A stretch of DNA of 64,000 bases from Stenotrophomonas maltophilia (GCF_013464485.1 NZ_RAUX01000009.1:98831-162830), one strand, 5' to 3'; counted from the stretch's first letter, positions 9,069-18,064 are shown. Translations and numbers: made by a program. The notes: generated from the letters alone by a model not told the origin.

Positions 9069-10103
9069 CTACGCCGAGAGCTCCTCACGCACGATCTTCG
9101 CCCCGGCGCTGAGCGCACGCAGCTTGCCGCGTGCCACCTCGCGCGGCAGTGGCGCCATGCCGCAGTTGGTGCTCGGGTAGAGCTTGTCGGCATCCACGAA
9201 CTGCAGGGCCTTGCGCAGGGTCTTGGCTACGTCTTCCGGCGTTTCAACCGTATTGGAGGCCACGTCGATGGCACCCACCATCACCGTCTTGCCACGCACC
9301 AGCTCGATCAGGTCGATCGGTACGTGCGAGTTCTGGCATTCCAGCGAAATGATGTCGATGCTGGAGGTCTGCAGCTTCGGGAACGATTCCTCATACTGGC
9401 GCCATTCCGAGCCCAGCGTCTGCTTCCAGTCGGTGTTGGCCTTGATGCCATAGCCGTAGCAGATGTGCACCGCCGTCTGGCACTTCAGGCCTTCAACGGC
9501 GCGCTCCAGTGCCGCCACGCCCCAATCGTTCACCTCATCGAAGAATACATTGAAGGCAGGTTCGTCGAACTGGATGATGTCCACCCCGGCGGCCTCCAGT
9601 TCCTTCGCTTCCTCGTTGAGGATCTTCGCGAACTCCCAGGCCAGCTTCTCCCGGCTCCTGTAGTGCGCGTCATACAGCGTGTCGATCATGGTCATCGGGC
9701 CGGGCAGGGCCCACTTGATCGGCTGTGCGGTCTGGCGGCGCAGGAACTTCGCATCCTCCACGAATACCGGCCTGGGGCGGCTGACGGCGCCAACCACGGT
9801 CGGCACGCTGGCATCGTAGCGGTTGCGGATGCGCACGGTTTCGCGCTTCTCGAAATCGACGCCGCTGAGGTGCTCGATGAAGGTGGTGACGAAGTGCTGC
9901 CGGGTCTGTTCGCCGTCGCTGACGATGTCGATGCCGGCGTGCTGCTGTTCCTGCAGGGACAGGCGCAGCGCGTCCTGCTTGCCTTCAATCAGGCCGTCGT
10001 CCTGCAGCTTCCAGGGTGACCAGAGCTTTTCGGGCTCGGCCAGCCAGGACGGCTTGGGCAGGCTGCCTGCGGTGGAGGTGGGGAGCAGTTTCTTCGTCGA
10101 CAT
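9069..10103 (-). CDS. mesD: Folate-independent methionine synthase (MesD-like, MetE C-terminal family)
   Basis: A 344-residue cobalamin-independent methionine-synthase core domain. The zinc-ligand pattern is visible as His and Cys in 'AVHICYGYG', a Glu in 'IISLECQNSH', and a final Cys in 'YPSTNCGMAPLPR'. It lacks the N-terminal half of full-length MetE and so cannot bind polyglutamyl folate in the MetE manner. Short MetE-like proteins encoded beside DUF1852 are the MesD family, reported to make methionine from homocysteine without methyl-folate and to require MesX and oxygen. The mesX-like gene is immediately upstream in the same direction, which makes this assignment firm. The methyl donor is not known from sequence. 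Confidence 0.85.
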   Translation of the reverse strand: MSTKKLLPTSTAGSLPKPSWLAEPEKLWSPWKLQDDGLIEGKQDALRLSLQEQQHAGIDIVSDGEQTRQHFVTTFIEHLSGVDFEKRETVRIRNRYDASVPTVVGAVSRPRPVFVEDAKFLRRQTAQPIKWALPGPMTMIDTLYDAHYRSREKLAWEFAKILNEEAKELEAAGVDIIQFDEPAFNVFFDEVNDWGVAALERAVEGLKCQTAVHICYGYGIKANTDWKQTLGSEWRQYEESFPKLQTSSIDIISLECQNSHVPIDLIELVRGKTVMVGAIDVASNTVETPEDVAKTLRKALQFVDADKLYPSTNCGMAPLPREVARGKLRALSAGAKIVREELSA

Positions 10104-10142
10104 TGCGTCTTGTTTCCTGGGGGCGAATGGGGAATCGATGGA

Positions 10143-11120
10143 TCAGCGGGCGGCCCACTGCTCAAGCACGCTGCGGTACGGCTTGATGAAGTGCTCTTCG
10201 GTGAAGCGACCCTGCTTGACCGCCAGCTGGCTGCGCTCTTCGCGGTCGTAGACGATGCGGGTGGAGGAGTAGTCCTGATGCTTCAGGCTGGGCTGGTAGA
10301 CCTTGCCGGCCACGGAGTTGGCGTTGTAGATCTCCGGGCGGTAGATCTTCTGGAAGGCCTCCATCGTGCTGATGGTGCCGATCAGCTCCAGGTTGGAGTA
10401 GTCGACCAGCAGGTCGCCCTGGAAGTAGAACGCCAGCGGCGCAACACTGCCCGGCGGCATGAAGTAGCGCACCTGCAGGCCCATCTTGTCGAAGTACTGA
10501 TCGGTCGGGGAGAACTCACCCTGGCGATACTCCACGCCCAGAATCGGGTGGTGGTTTTCAGTGCGGTGATAGGTCTTGCTGCTGGACACGCTGATGCAGA
10601 TGACCGGCCCCTTGCTGAAGTTGGCACGGTACGCCTCTGATCCCAGGAAGTGCTTGAACAGCTTGCCGTGCAGGTCGCCGAATCCTTCCGGAATGCCGAA
10701 GGTGGCCTTGCCCTCGTTGCTGGCCGGCAGCACCACGCTGAAATCGTAATCGCGCACGTAGGAAGAGAAGTTATTGCCGACGATGCCTTCGCTCCGCGTA
10801 CCGGTGCGGGTGTCGACAATGGTCGGTCGCAGCACCTCGATCAGGGGGAACGGATCGCCGCCATCGCCGCCGTCGATGTGCATCTCCACCGAGATGATGT
10901 CCAGCTCGACCGCGTAACGATCCGCGCTCGGGTTGTCCCAGTGCGCCAGATCGTTGAAGCGGTTGTTGATCATGCTGATCGTGTTGCGCAGGTTTTCCTG
11001 GCGGGACTCGCCGCGGGCCAGGTTGGCGAAATTGGTGGTGATGCGCGTGCCTTCCGCAGGCTGGTAGTCCTCGTTGAAGGGGATGCGCGTGATGCTGAAG
11101 GTGAAGGTATCGGTCGTCAT
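10143..11120 (-). CDS. mesX: MesX / DUF1852 protein, putative oxygenase partner of MesD
   Basis: A 325-residue protein recognisable as DUF1852 ('FTFSITRIPFNEDYQPAEGTRITTNFANLARG'-type N-terminus, here split as 'ITRIPFNEDY' and 'TRITTNFANLARG'). DUF1852 proteins are the MesX partners of MesD methionine synthases and are thought to supply the methyl group through an oxygen-dependent step. The start at 11120 is preferred over 11177 because homology begins there. The order is flavin reductase, mesX, mesD, with gaps of 57 and 39 bases, so the three are probably one transcript. The adjacent flavin reductase suggests that MesX uses reduced flavin; that is inference. Confidence 0.85.
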   Translation of the reverse strand: MTTDTFTFSITRIPFNEDYQPAEGTRITTNFANLARGESRQENLRNTISMINNRFNDLAHWDNPSADRYAVELDIISVEMHIDGGDGGDPFPLIEVLRPTIVDTRTGTRSEGIVGNNFSSYVRDYDFSVVLPASNEGKATFGIPEGFGDLHGKLFKHFLGSEAYRANFSKGPVICISVSSSKTYHRTENHHPILGVEYRQGEFSPTDQYFDKMGLQVRYFMPPGSVAPLAFYFQGDLLVDYSNLELIGTISTMEAFQKIYRPEIYNANSVAGKVYQPSLKHQDYSSTRIVYDREERSQLAVKQGRFTEEHFIKPYRSVLEQWAAR

Positions 11121-11177
11121 GGGCGGTGTTCCGTGTTGCGGGGTGACATCCGGATGCAGGTCGGCGGCATCCGGCAC

Positions 11178-11771
11178 TCAGAGAGCTTCAGTAGCCTCTA
11201 CGGCGGCGATGGGGGCGGTACGGTGGGACAGCGCCAGCAGCGGCATCGCCCGCTCTACCGCCAGCCGTGCCCGCTCGAGCAGGGCGGGGTTGTACACGCG
11301 GCCGTCGGCGAAATCGCGATCGGTGGCGTAGACGCCAAGCGGCAGGGTGCGCGCCTGGAAGAAGCTGAAGAGCGGTCGCAGCTGATGATCGATCATCAGC
11401 GCGTGGCGCTCGCTGCCGCCGGTGGCGGCCAGGAGGATGGGGGTATCGACCAGCGCGTCCTGGCCGATGAAATCGAAGAAGTGCTTGAACAGGCCGGTGT
11501 AAGAGCCGCGGTAGACCGGCGTGGCGACCACCAGCACGTCGGCCTGTTCGACGATGGCCAGCTGCTGCTCCACGGCCGCGGGAAGCTGGGAGCGCCACAG
11601 GGCACCGGTCAGATGCGGGGCCAGTTGGCCCAGTTCAACCAACTGGGCTTCGCTCGGCACCTGCTCGCCGATCAGGTCCTGCAGGTGCTCGCACAGGGTG
11701 GCGGCCCGGGAAGGGCGTTGCAGTCCGCCGGACACGGCGACGATGCGGAGGGGGCGGTGGGGTGAATGCAT
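11178..11771 (-). CDS. NADPH-dependent FMN reductase (MsuE/SsuE-like)
   Basis: A 197-residue flavodoxin-like protein with 'IVAVSGGLQRPSRAA' at the N-terminus, which is the FMN phosphate-binding loop of the SsuE/MsuE class, and 'ATPVYRGSYTGLFKHFFDF' near residues 80-100. These enzymes provide FMNH2 to flavin-dependent monooxygenases. As first gene of the mesX-mesD series, it most likely feeds reduced flavin to the MesX step. It diverges from the LysR gene; the 75-base interval holds a dyad that could be the shared operator. Confidence 0.85.
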   Translation of the reverse strand: MHSPHRPLRIVAVSGGLQRPSRAATLCEHLQDLIGEQVPSEAQLVELGQLAPHLTGALWRSQLPAAVEQQLAIVEQADVLVVATPVYRGSYTGLFKHFFDFIGQDALVDTPILLAATGGSERHALMIDHQLRPLFSFFQARTLPLGVYATDRDFADGRVYNPALLERARLAVERAMPLLALSHRTAPIAAVEATEAL

Positions 11772-11801
11772 GACCCGATGCTAGCCAGCGCCTTCCATGA
11801 C

Positions 11802-11816
11802 GTAAAATGGTATTAC
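11802..11816. promoter_or_regulatory. Candidate LysR operator between the flavin reductase and LysR genes
   Basis: GTAA (11802-11805) and TTAC (11813-11816) form an inverted repeat with a 7-base centre, containing the T-N11-A pattern of LysR-type sites. It lies in the divergent interval, 31 bases before the LysR start, consistent with autoregulation and control of the mes genes. Confidence 0.4.
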
Positions 11817-11846
11817 TTCACCAATCCATGAGCGGGATTCATCGTC

Positions 11847-12761
11847 ATGTTGGAACGCATCCACCTCAGCATCGTGCAGCAGGTCGAGCAGCAGGGGTCG
11901 CTCACCGCCGCTGCCGGCGTGCTCAACCTGACCCAGTCTGCACTGAGCCACAGCATGAAGAAGCTGGAGCAGCAGCTGGGCACCGATGTCTGGCTGCGCG
12001 AAGGCCGCAGCCTGCGGCTGACCCAGGCCGGGCAGTACCTGCTGGCGGTTGCCAACCGGGTGCTACCACAGTTGGACCTGGCCGAGGAGCGACTGGGCCA
12101 GTTCGCGCAGGGCGAGCGCGGCACCCTGCGCATCGGCATGGAATGCCACCCCTGCTACCAGTGGCTGCTGAAGATCGTCTCGCCGTACCTGGCCGCATGG
12201 CCGGACGTGGACGTGGACGTCAAGCAGAAGTTCCAGTTCGGCGGCATCGGCGCACTGTTCGGCTACGAGATCGACCTGCTGGTCACCCCCGACCCGCTGC
12301 TGAAGCCGGGCCTGAAATTCATTCCCGTATTCGACTACGAACAGGTGCTGGTGGTGGCCAGGAATCATGCCCTGGCCAAGGTCGACCACGTAAAGCCGCG
12401 CCAGCTCGCCCAGGAAGTGCTGATCAGCTACCCGGTGCCGTTCGAGCGCCTGGACATCTACAACCAGTTCCTGCTGCCGGCCGGCATCACGCCACGGCGG
12501 CACAAGGCCATCGAGACCACCGACATCATGATGCAGATGGTGGCCAGCGGCCGCGGCGTGGCGGCCATGCCGCGCTGGCTGGTGGAGGAGTACGCCACGC
12601 GCATGGACGTGGTACCTGTACGCTTGGGTGCGAAGGGCATTCCCAAGCAGATCTACCTGGGCGCGCGCGAGGCCGATACCGGTATCGACTACCTGCAGGC
12701 CTTCGTCGAGCTGGCACGCAACAGCACGCCGCTGGCTGGCGGCGCACGCGGAGCCCGTTGA
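11847..12761 (+). CDS. LysR-family regulator, MetR-like
   Basis: A 304-residue LysR regulator. The winged HTH is at residues 1-65 ('GSLTAAAGVLNLTQSALSHS'), followed by the periplasmic-binding-like effector domain. Motifs such as 'GMECHPCYQWL' and 'DLLVTPDPLLKPGL' are those of MetR, which senses homocysteine and activates methionine-synthesis genes. Its position, divergent from mesX-mesD and overlapping an MTHFR-like gene, fits control of methionine synthesis. Its stop overlaps the next start (TGATG). Confidence 0.85.
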   Translation: MLERIHLSIVQQVEQQGSLTAAAGVLNLTQSALSHSMKKLEQQLGTDVWLREGRSLRLTQAGQYLLAVANRVLPQLDLAEERLGQFAQGERGTLRIGMECHPCYQWLLKIVSPYLAAWPDVDVDVKQKFQFGGIGALFGYEIDLLVTPDPLLKPGLKFIPVFDYEQVLVVARNHALAKVDHVKPRQLAQEVLISYPVPFERLDIYNQFLLPAGITPRRHKAIETTDIMMQMVASGRGVAAMPRWLVEEYATRMDVVPVRLGAKGIPKQIYLGAREADTGIDYLQAFVELARNSTPLAGGARGAR

Positions 12762-13633
12762 TGCCTGCACGCAGCGCACTGAGGGCGGGCGCCTTCGTCG
12801 ATACCCTCTCACTGGAAGTCAGCGCGAAAGCCATGCCCGCGTTGCGCGTGGAGGCTGCCCGGATTCCGTACGGCACGACCATCTCCATTCCCTGGCTGGC
12901 CAGCGAAGACGACGATGCCCGACTGGCTGCCGCATGCACGGTGCGTCAGCTTGGCTTCGAACCAATGCCGCACGTCTCGGCCCGTCGCATCCGATCGCGC
13001 GCAGCGCTTGAGCGATTCCTGGCGCGTGCCGCCAGCGAGGCCGGCGTGGCGCAGTGCCTGTTGGTTGCTGGTGATCTGGCAACGCCTGCCGGCCCATTCT
13101 CCGACAGCGCGTCAATCATCGAAACCGGCCTTCTGGAAGATTCCGGCATCAGGGTCGTGGCTGTCGGCGGGCACCCGGAAGGCCACCCGGTGATGAACAG
13201 CGATGATCAATGGCAGGTACTCGAACGCAAGTGCCGGACCATCGAAGAGCGCGGCATGGCGCCCTTGATCATCACCCAGTTCGCGTTCGATGCCGACATC
13301 GTTCTGGACTGGCTGGATGCACTGCGTGATCGCGGCATCACCGCCCCCGTGCTGGTGGGCGTGCCGGGACCGGCCAGCATCGCGCGGCTGGCGCGCTACG
13401 CGGCGATGTGCGGTGTGGGCGCCAGCGCATCGATGCTGGCAAGGTACGGCATCTCGATCGGCCGGCTGCTCGGGACGGCGGGACCGGAGGTGTTCGTGGA
13501 TCGCCTGGTAAACGGGTTGACCGACGCCCATGGCCTGGTCAGCCCGCATTTCTTCCCGTTTGGCGGCATTGGCCCATCGCTGGATTGGATGGAGCGGTAT
13601 CGGTTGCGGCTATCGACCGGCGGTCGTTCCTGA
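12761..13633 (+). CDS. Methylenetetrahydrofolate reductase-like protein
   Basis: A 290-residue TIM-barrel protein of the MTHFR family. Visible landmarks are 'QCLLVAGD' near residues 99-106, 'GGHPEGHP' near 138-145 and 'LIITQFAFDADIVLDW' near 168-183. These correspond to the FAD/folate site of MetF. The family reduces 5,10-methylene-THF to 5-methyl-THF. The ATG at 12761 overlaps the LysR stop by one base, so the two are translationally coupled. Its presence beside a folate-independent synthase is odd: it could serve another methyltransferase, or folate demethylation. Confidence 0.78.
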   Translation: MPARSALRAGAFVDTLSLEVSAKAMPALRVEAARIPYGTTISIPWLASEDDDARLAAACTVRQLGFEPMPHVSARRIRSRAALERFLARAASEAGVAQCLLVAGDLATPAGPFSDSASIIETGLLEDSGIRVVAVGGHPEGHPVMNSDDQWQVLERKCRTIEERGMAPLIITQFAFDADIVLDWLDALRDRGITAPVLVGVPGPASIARLARYAAMCGVGASASMLARYGISIGRLLGTAGPEVFVDRLVNGLTDAHGLVSPHFFPFGGIGPSLDWMERYRLRLSTGGRS

Positions 13634-13979
13634 AACCGCAGTCATCGCAGTTGAAGCGGGGTCGCCAAAACGTGGCCATCGCCGATTTCAGGTAAAGGCG
13701 CCGCAGCCGCATTGCTTCCCGGAATGCAACACCGCGTGCCCTTCCAGGGCCCTACCGCAGCAACGGCGTGCTGCCTACGCTTCTCCCGCACGGCCAACGC
13801 CGTGTTCCGGCACCACCACGTCACCGTGGCCCCGCCTCTCACCGAACCACGCAGCACGCTGACGTGCCGGGCATCCATGCCCTGGCCATGCCACGCCCTG
13901 CGCCGTGGGAAGGCACCCGGAATCGTTCGCGCCAGCCCTGCATCGCTGCCTGCCAGCCAACCCTTCGTGGAGAAACCTC
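13634..13979. other. Intergenic region with no recognised feature
   Basis: This stretch of 346 bases separates the MTHFR-like gene from the MBL-fold gene. The frames open here extend into the downstream gene out of frame and show no domain. I saw no strong hairpin, repeat or operator; a promoter for the downstream gene is presumed. Confidence 0.4.
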
Positions 13980-14900
13980 ATGTTCAGCCTGGAAAACACC
14001 GCCGCCCCCATTGCCCCCGCCCTCGACGAACTGGTGCCCTCGCGCTATGCACTGAAGGTGGGCGACGTCGAAGTACTGGTGATCAGCGATGGCGTCCTGC
14101 CACTGCCTACCCAGATGCTCGGCCACAACGTACCGGCGTCCGACCGCGCCGAATGGTTCGACGAGATGTACCTGCCGCAGGATGCCTTCGACTGGGCCTT
14201 GAACGTGATGGTGGTGCACAGCGGTGATCGCACCATCCTCATCGATGCCGGCCTGGGCATGGACCCGGACCTGCAGCTGCCCCGCGCCGGCCAGTTGATC
14301 CGCCGCCTGGGCGCGGCCGGTATCGACCTGGGTGAGATCACCGACGTGGTGATCACCCACATGCACATGGACCACATCGGCGGCCTGCTGGTGGAGGGGG
14401 TGAAAGAACAGCTTCGCCCGGATCTGAAGATCCACATTGCAGCGGCCGAAGTGGAATTCTGGAAGTCGCCGGACTTTGCCCGCACCAACATGCCGCAGGG
14501 GTTCCCCGATGCACTGCGGGCCACGGCCAAACAGTTCTGGGCCGAATACAGCGCCTGTGTACACACCTTCCAGGACGAGCAGCAGATCGCGCCGGGCGTG
14601 GTGGCGCGCCGCACCGGCGGACACACCCCGGGGCACTGCGTGGTGCGCGTGGCATCGGCTGGCCAGGCGCTGACCTTCGCGGGTGATGCCGTGTTTGCAG
14701 TGGGCTTCGATCAGCCGAACTGGCACAACGGCTTCGAGCACGATCCGGAAGAATCGGCGCGCGTGCGCATTGCCCTGCTGGACCAGTTGGCCGGCAGTGG
14801 CGAAATGCTGGTGGCCACCCATCTGCCGTTCCCGTCGGTGGGCCGGGTCTCGCGCGAGGGCCAGGCCTACCGCTGGGTACCGGTGTTCTGGGATTTCTGA
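13980..14900 (+). CDS. MBL-fold metallo-hydrolase
   Basis: A 306-residue metallo-beta-lactamase-fold hydrolase. The dinuclear metal site is complete: 'THMHMDHIGG' (H-x-H-x-D-H), then His in 'GGHTPGHC', Asp in 'FAGDAVF' and a late His in 'THLPFPS'. The size and motif order match the family that includes quorum-quenching lactonases (AttM/AiiA type) and many lactonases and arylesterases, so the substrate is undetermined. There is no signal peptide. The ATG at 13980 follows GGAG at 13969-13972 and is preferred to the upstream in-frame start at 13905. Confidence 0.85.
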   Translation: MFSLENTAAPIAPALDELVPSRYALKVGDVEVLVISDGVLPLPTQMLGHNVPASDRAEWFDEMYLPQDAFDWALNVMVVHSGDRTILIDAGLGMDPDLQLPRAGQLIRRLGAAGIDLGEITDVVITHMHMDHIGGLLVEGVKEQLRPDLKIHIAAAEVEFWKSPDFARTNMPQGFPDALRATAKQFWAEYSACVHTFQDEQQIAPGVVARRTGGHTPGHCVVRVASAGQALTFAGDAVFAVGFDQPNWHNGFEHDPEESARVRIALLDQLAGSGEMLVATHLPFPSVGRVSREGQAYRWVPVFWDF

Positions 14901-15022
14901 GCGGCCACCGCAGCACATCGATCCAATACGGTCGATCAAGTTTTGCGGACCATTCGTCACCGATGCGCCCGGGACGGGGCGCACAGTAGCGCCTGTCCAA
15001 CCACCCAAGACGAGGTTCCCCC

Positions 15023-15976
15023 ATGAAATCTGCTACCCGTACCCTGGCCGCCGCCGTGCTGGCCCTGTCCGTGCAGGCCGGCGTGTCCGCCCAGGCGGCC
15101 GAGCCGGCCCAGCCGGCCGCTGTTACCCGCATTGCCCGCACCGCCAGCTATATGACCACCGCCGATGGCGTGCAGCTCTACTACAAGGATTGGGGCCCGA
15201 AGGATGGCCCGGTCGTGACCTTCAGCCACGGCTGGCCGCTGAACTCGGACAGCTGGGAATCGCAGATGATCTTCCTGGCCAACCACGGTTACCGCGTGAT
15301 CGCGCACGACCGCCGCGGCCACGGCCGCTCCAGCCAGCCCTGGGATGGCAACGATATGGACCACTACGCCGATGACCTGGCGACGGTGATCAACACCCTG
15401 GACCTGCACGAGGTGACTCTGGTGGGCTTCTCCACCGGTGGCGGCGAAGTGGCACGCTACATCGGCCGCCATGGCACCGGCCGGGTGAAGAGGGCGGTGC
15501 TGATCAGCTCGGTACCGCCGTTCATGCTGAAGACCGCCGACAATCCCAACGGTCTGCCGATCGAAGTGTTCGATGGTATCCGCAAGGCACAGATGGAAAA
15601 CCGCGCGCAGCTGTACAAGGACATTCCGTCGGGCCCGTTCTATGGCTTCAACCGCCCCGGCGCGAAGGTTTCGCAGGGCCTGATCGACGCCTGGTGGGCG
15701 CAGGGCATGCAGGGTGGCCACAAGAACACCTACGATTCGATCGCCGCGTTCTCGGCCACCGACTTCCGCGCCGACCTGGAGAAGTTCGATGTACCGACCC
15801 TGGTCATCCACGGTGATGACGACCAGATCGTGCCGATCGACATCTCCGGTCGTCAGTCGGCCAGGCTGATCAAGGGCGCCAAGCTGATCGTGTACCCGGG
15901 CGCGCCGCACGGCCTGACCGACACCCACAAGGACAAGGTCAACCAGGACCTGCTGGCCTTCCTGCAGCAGAAGTAA
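15023..15976 (+). CDS. Exported alpha/beta hydrolase (non-haem chloroperoxidase-like)
   Basis: A 317-residue protein. The signal peptide (residues 1-30, ending in A-Q-A-A-E) is followed by an alpha/beta-hydrolase domain. The nucleophile Ser is in 'GFSTGGG', the acid Asp is near 'HGDDDQIVP', and the His is in 'PHGLTDTH'. The oxyanion 'SHGWPLNSD' pattern is that of cofactor-free haloperoxidases and esterases. A cytoplasmic paralogue without a signal peptide is encoded at 38835-39665 under a MerR-type promoter. The natural substrate is unknown. Confidence 0.87.
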   Translation: MKSATRTLAAAVLALSVQAGVSAQAAEPAQPAAVTRIARTASYMTTADGVQLYYKDWGPKDGPVVTFSHGWPLNSDSWESQMIFLANHGYRVIAHDRRGHGRSSQPWDGNDMDHYADDLATVINTLDLHEVTLVGFSTGGGEVARYIGRHGTGRVKRAVLISSVPPFMLKTADNPNGLPIEVFDGIRKAQMENRAQLYKDIPSGPFYGFNRPGAKVSQGLIDAWWAQGMQGGHKNTYDSIAAFSATDFRADLEKFDVPTLVIHGDDDQIVPIDISGRQSARLIKGAKLIVYPGAPHGLTDTHKDKVNQDLLAFLQQK

Positions 15977-15989
15977 GTGCGACGTCGAA

Positions 15990-16011
15990 GGCCCCGGCAG
16001 CTGCCGGGGCC
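15990..16011. terminator. Bidirectional terminator
   Basis: A perfect 22-base palindrome (11-bp arms 15990-16000 and 16001-16011) lies between two convergent genes, 14 bases from each stop. It can serve both strands. Confidence 0.7.
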
Positions 16012-16024
16012 ATCTGCGTTGCGG

Positions 16025-16906
16025 CTACTGGATGGCCACCTGCCGGCCGAGGTGCTGCAGCTTCTGCGGGTTGCGCTGCACCAGGATCTGGATGATGCGC
16101 TCGCCGTCGGTATCGAAGGCCATGGCCGATTCCAGCACGCCGTCGAAGTAGCGCAGCAGGCCCAGCCTGCCATTGATCATGGTCGGCACCATGCGCAGCT
16201 GGTCCTTGCGGCGCAGGTGCGGCGCGTACAGCAGCTGGGCGATCCGCGCACCACCCACCATCGGCTTGGGGAAACTGGTGACGATGCCGCCGCCGTCGCC
16301 GATCAGCTCGGCCGACTCGGCCATCAGTGCTTTCATCGTACGGAAGTCACCGCTGGAGGCCGCCTCGGCGAAGCGCCGCATCAGCTTCTGGTGCACGTCC
16401 TGCGGAACGTTGTAGCGGGGGCGCTCCTGCCGCAGCTGCTGCCGTGCGCGGTGCACGATCTGACGGCAGGCGGCTTCGCTTTTGTCCAGAGCACGTGCAA
16501 CCACTGCGTAGTCCTGGTCGAACACGTCGTGCAGCAGGAAGGCGGCACGTGCATCCGGCGCCAGCCGTTCCAATACATTGAGGAAGGCAACCGACAGATC
16601 GCTGGCGGTTTCCAGCACGTACTCAGGCGTCACGGTGTCATCGGTCAGCAGCGGTTCGGGCAGCCACATGCCCACGTAGTGTTCGCGCGTATGGCGGGCC
16701 AGGCGCAGCCCATCGATGGCGCGCCGGGTCGTGGTCGCCACCAGCCAGGCTTCGGGATTTTCGATTTGTGACTGGTCAGCGCCATGCCAGCGCAGCCACA
16801 CGTCCTGCACCACGTCCTCGGCTTCGTGCGAAGACCCGAGCATGCGATAGGCCACACCGAACAGGCGAGGGCGAAGTTGGGTGAACAGGGCAGTAGGATC
16901 GTCCAT
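16025..16906 (-). CDS. ECF41-type sigma factor (SigJ-like) with SnoaL-like C-terminal domain
   Basis: A 293-residue ECF sigma factor. Region 2 is at about residues 8-75 ('LFGVAYRMLGSSHEAEDVVQDVWLRW' region) and region 4 at 105-165 ('LERLAPDARAAFLLHDVF'). A C-terminal SnoaL-like domain of about 110 residues is the mark of ECF41. In that group the C-terminal domain takes the place of a separate anti-sigma factor. Typical targets are linked carboxymuconolactone decarboxylase, oxidoreductase and epimerase genes; such genes lie nearby at 17441-17920 and 19477-20244. An exact ECF41-type promoter precedes its own start, so it is probably autoregulated. Confidence 0.9.
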   Translation of the reverse strand: MDDPTALFTQLRPRLFGVAYRMLGSSHEAEDVVQDVWLRWHGADQSQIENPEAWLVATTTRRAIDGLRLARHTREHYVGMWLPEPLLTDDTVTPEYVLETASDLSVAFLNVLERLAPDARAAFLLHDVFDQDYAVVARALDKSEAACRQIVHRARQQLRQERPRYNVPQDVHQKLMRRFAEAASSGDFRTMKALMAESAELIGDGGGIVTSFPKPMVGGARIAQLLYAPHLRRKDQLRMVPTMINGRLGLLRYFDGVLESAMAFDTDGERIIQILVQRNPQKLQHLGRQVAIQ

Positions 16907-16915
16907 GCCAGCGCA

Positions 16916-16942
16916 GACGGGACAGGTCCCCGGATTGTGACA
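16916..16942 (-). promoter_or_regulatory. ECF41-type promoter of the SigJ-like gene
   Basis: On the minus strand, TGTCACA (16936-16942) and CGTC (16916-16919) are 16 bases apart. This is the ECF41 consensus, 10 bases before the sigma-gene start. It implies autoregulation. Confidence 0.75.
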
Positions 16943-16980
16943 CCCGGGGAGCTGTCCTTGGGAATGGCGGTGCCGTGTGG

Positions 16981-17385
16981 TCAGTGCGGCGGCAGCACCG
17001 CCGGCTTGCCGATGTCCTTGATCAGGAACACCACGAACCTCGCTGGCCTGGTGCGGCTGGCGTTGCGGCCCACGGTGTGCAGGTCGGCCGGGCCTTCGTG
17101 GAAGGCTTCGCCCGGTCCCAGGGTGATCTCCTCGCCACCGGCCACACCCATCACGATCCGGCCCTCAAGCACGTAGACGAAGCCATGCGCATCGTGGCGG
17201 TGAACCGGATCGGCACCACCGGGCGGGTATTCTACGGTGAGGATCAGGGCTTCCTTGCCGGGCTGTTCCGGCAGGGTCCGGGTCATCACCTCACGCACGA
17301 TGGGCTCGGGCGCGGAGGAGGGCGGGGTGGCGACCGCGCTGCACAGCGGAAGCAGGGCGAACAGGACCAATGCAGAACGGCGCAT
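16981..17385 (-). CDS. Exported cupin-domain protein
   Basis: A 134-residue protein with a signal peptide (residues 1-19). A single cupin domain has 'HRHDAHGFVYVLEGR' (metal-binding H-x-H-x-H-type motif 1) and 'EAFHEGPADLHTV' (motif 2). The function of this small periplasmic cupin is unknown. The start at 17385 has a GGAG ribosome site and gives the signal peptide; an upstream extension is not needed. It lies 55 bases downstream of the carboxymuconolactone decarboxylase-like gene in the same direction, so the two are probably one transcript of the ECF41 locus. Confidence 0.82.
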   Translation of the reverse strand: MRRSALVLFALLPLCSAVATPPSSAPEPIVREVMTRTLPEQPGKEALILTVEYPPGGADPVHRHDAHGFVYVLEGRIVMGVAGGEEITLGPGEAFHEGPADLHTVGRNASRTRPARFVVFLIKDIGKPAVLPPH

Positions 17386-17440
17386 GGCAGGTCTCCTGTG
17401 CGATGTTGGAAGGCCGCTGTGCGGGCAGCGGCGGTGAGCC

Positions 17441-17920
17441 TCAGGCCAGGCCTGCCTTGTCCAGGCCGAAGGCCTTGTCCAGGGTGCCGGGCAGGGTGCG
17501 GAAGGCGACGTTGGCACGGTTCCAGGCGTTGATCGCCATCACTGCATGAGTCAGGCCCACGATCTCCTGCTCGGAAAGCTGGCTACGCACGCGCTCATAC
17601 AGTTCGTCGGGCACGCCCTGCGCCGGCAGATCGGTCAGCACCTCGGTCCAGGCCAGGCTGGCGCGTTCGCGCGCACTGAACAGGGTCGATTCGCGCCATG
17701 CGGCCAGATGGTGCAGGCGCAGTGCGCGCTCGCCACGCAGGGTGGCTTCCTTCACGTGCATGTCCAGGCAGAAGCCGCAGCCATTGAGCTGCGATGCACG
17801 GATGTTGACCAGATCGATGATGGCCGCTTCGACCGAGGCGGTATGGGCGGCATGCGAGTACAGGCCGAGTTTCTTGAACAGTTCCGGGGATTGCGCAGCG
17901 TAGTCCAGGCGAGCGGTCAT
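17441..17920 (-). CDS. Carboxymuconolactone decarboxylase / AhpD-like protein
   Basis: A 159-residue all-helical protein with the AhpD-type active site 'LNGCGFCLDMHVKEA' near residues 45-60 (C-x-x-C and His). AhpD-like proteins reduce partners or peroxides with this Cys pair. The family is the classic genomic neighbour and target of ECF41 sigma factors. No ECF41 consensus promoter was found directly upstream on its strand, so its link to the sigma factor rests on proximity. Confidence 0.88.
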   Translation of the reverse strand: MTARLDYAAQSPELFKKLGLYSHAAHTASVEAAIIDLVNIRASQLNGCGFCLDMHVKEATLRGERALRLHHLAAWRESTLFSARERASLAWTEVLTDLPAQGVPDELYERVRSQLSEQEIVGLTHAVMAINAWNRANVAFRTLPGTLDKAFGLDKAGLA

Positions 17921-18029
17921 GGTGGAGTTCCTGTGTCAGGTTGAGGACGCAGCGAGGCTACGTCCGACCGGCGCAGGCCGGTAGGCCACCGCCGGGCTGC
18001 ATGCCGTTTCACAAAAAACACCAATGGCC

Positions 18030-18056
18030 TGTCACAGCGTCCAACGCTCGGCCGTC
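18030..18056 (+). promoter_or_regulatory. ECF41-type promoter upstream of the minimal sigma-like gene
   Basis: TGTCACA (18030-18036) and CGTC (18053-18056) are exactly 16 bases apart. This matches the promoter before the SigJ-like gene in the same spacing. It lies 8 bases before the ATG at 18065, so a transcript from it would have a very short leader. Confidence 0.65.
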
Positions 18057-18064
18057 TGCCGGGC

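Noticed and set aside
11807-12760. Upstream extension of the MTHFR-like frame through the LysR gene
   Set aside because: The extension overlaps the LysR gene in another frame; the ATG at 12761 directly at the LysR stop is the natural start.
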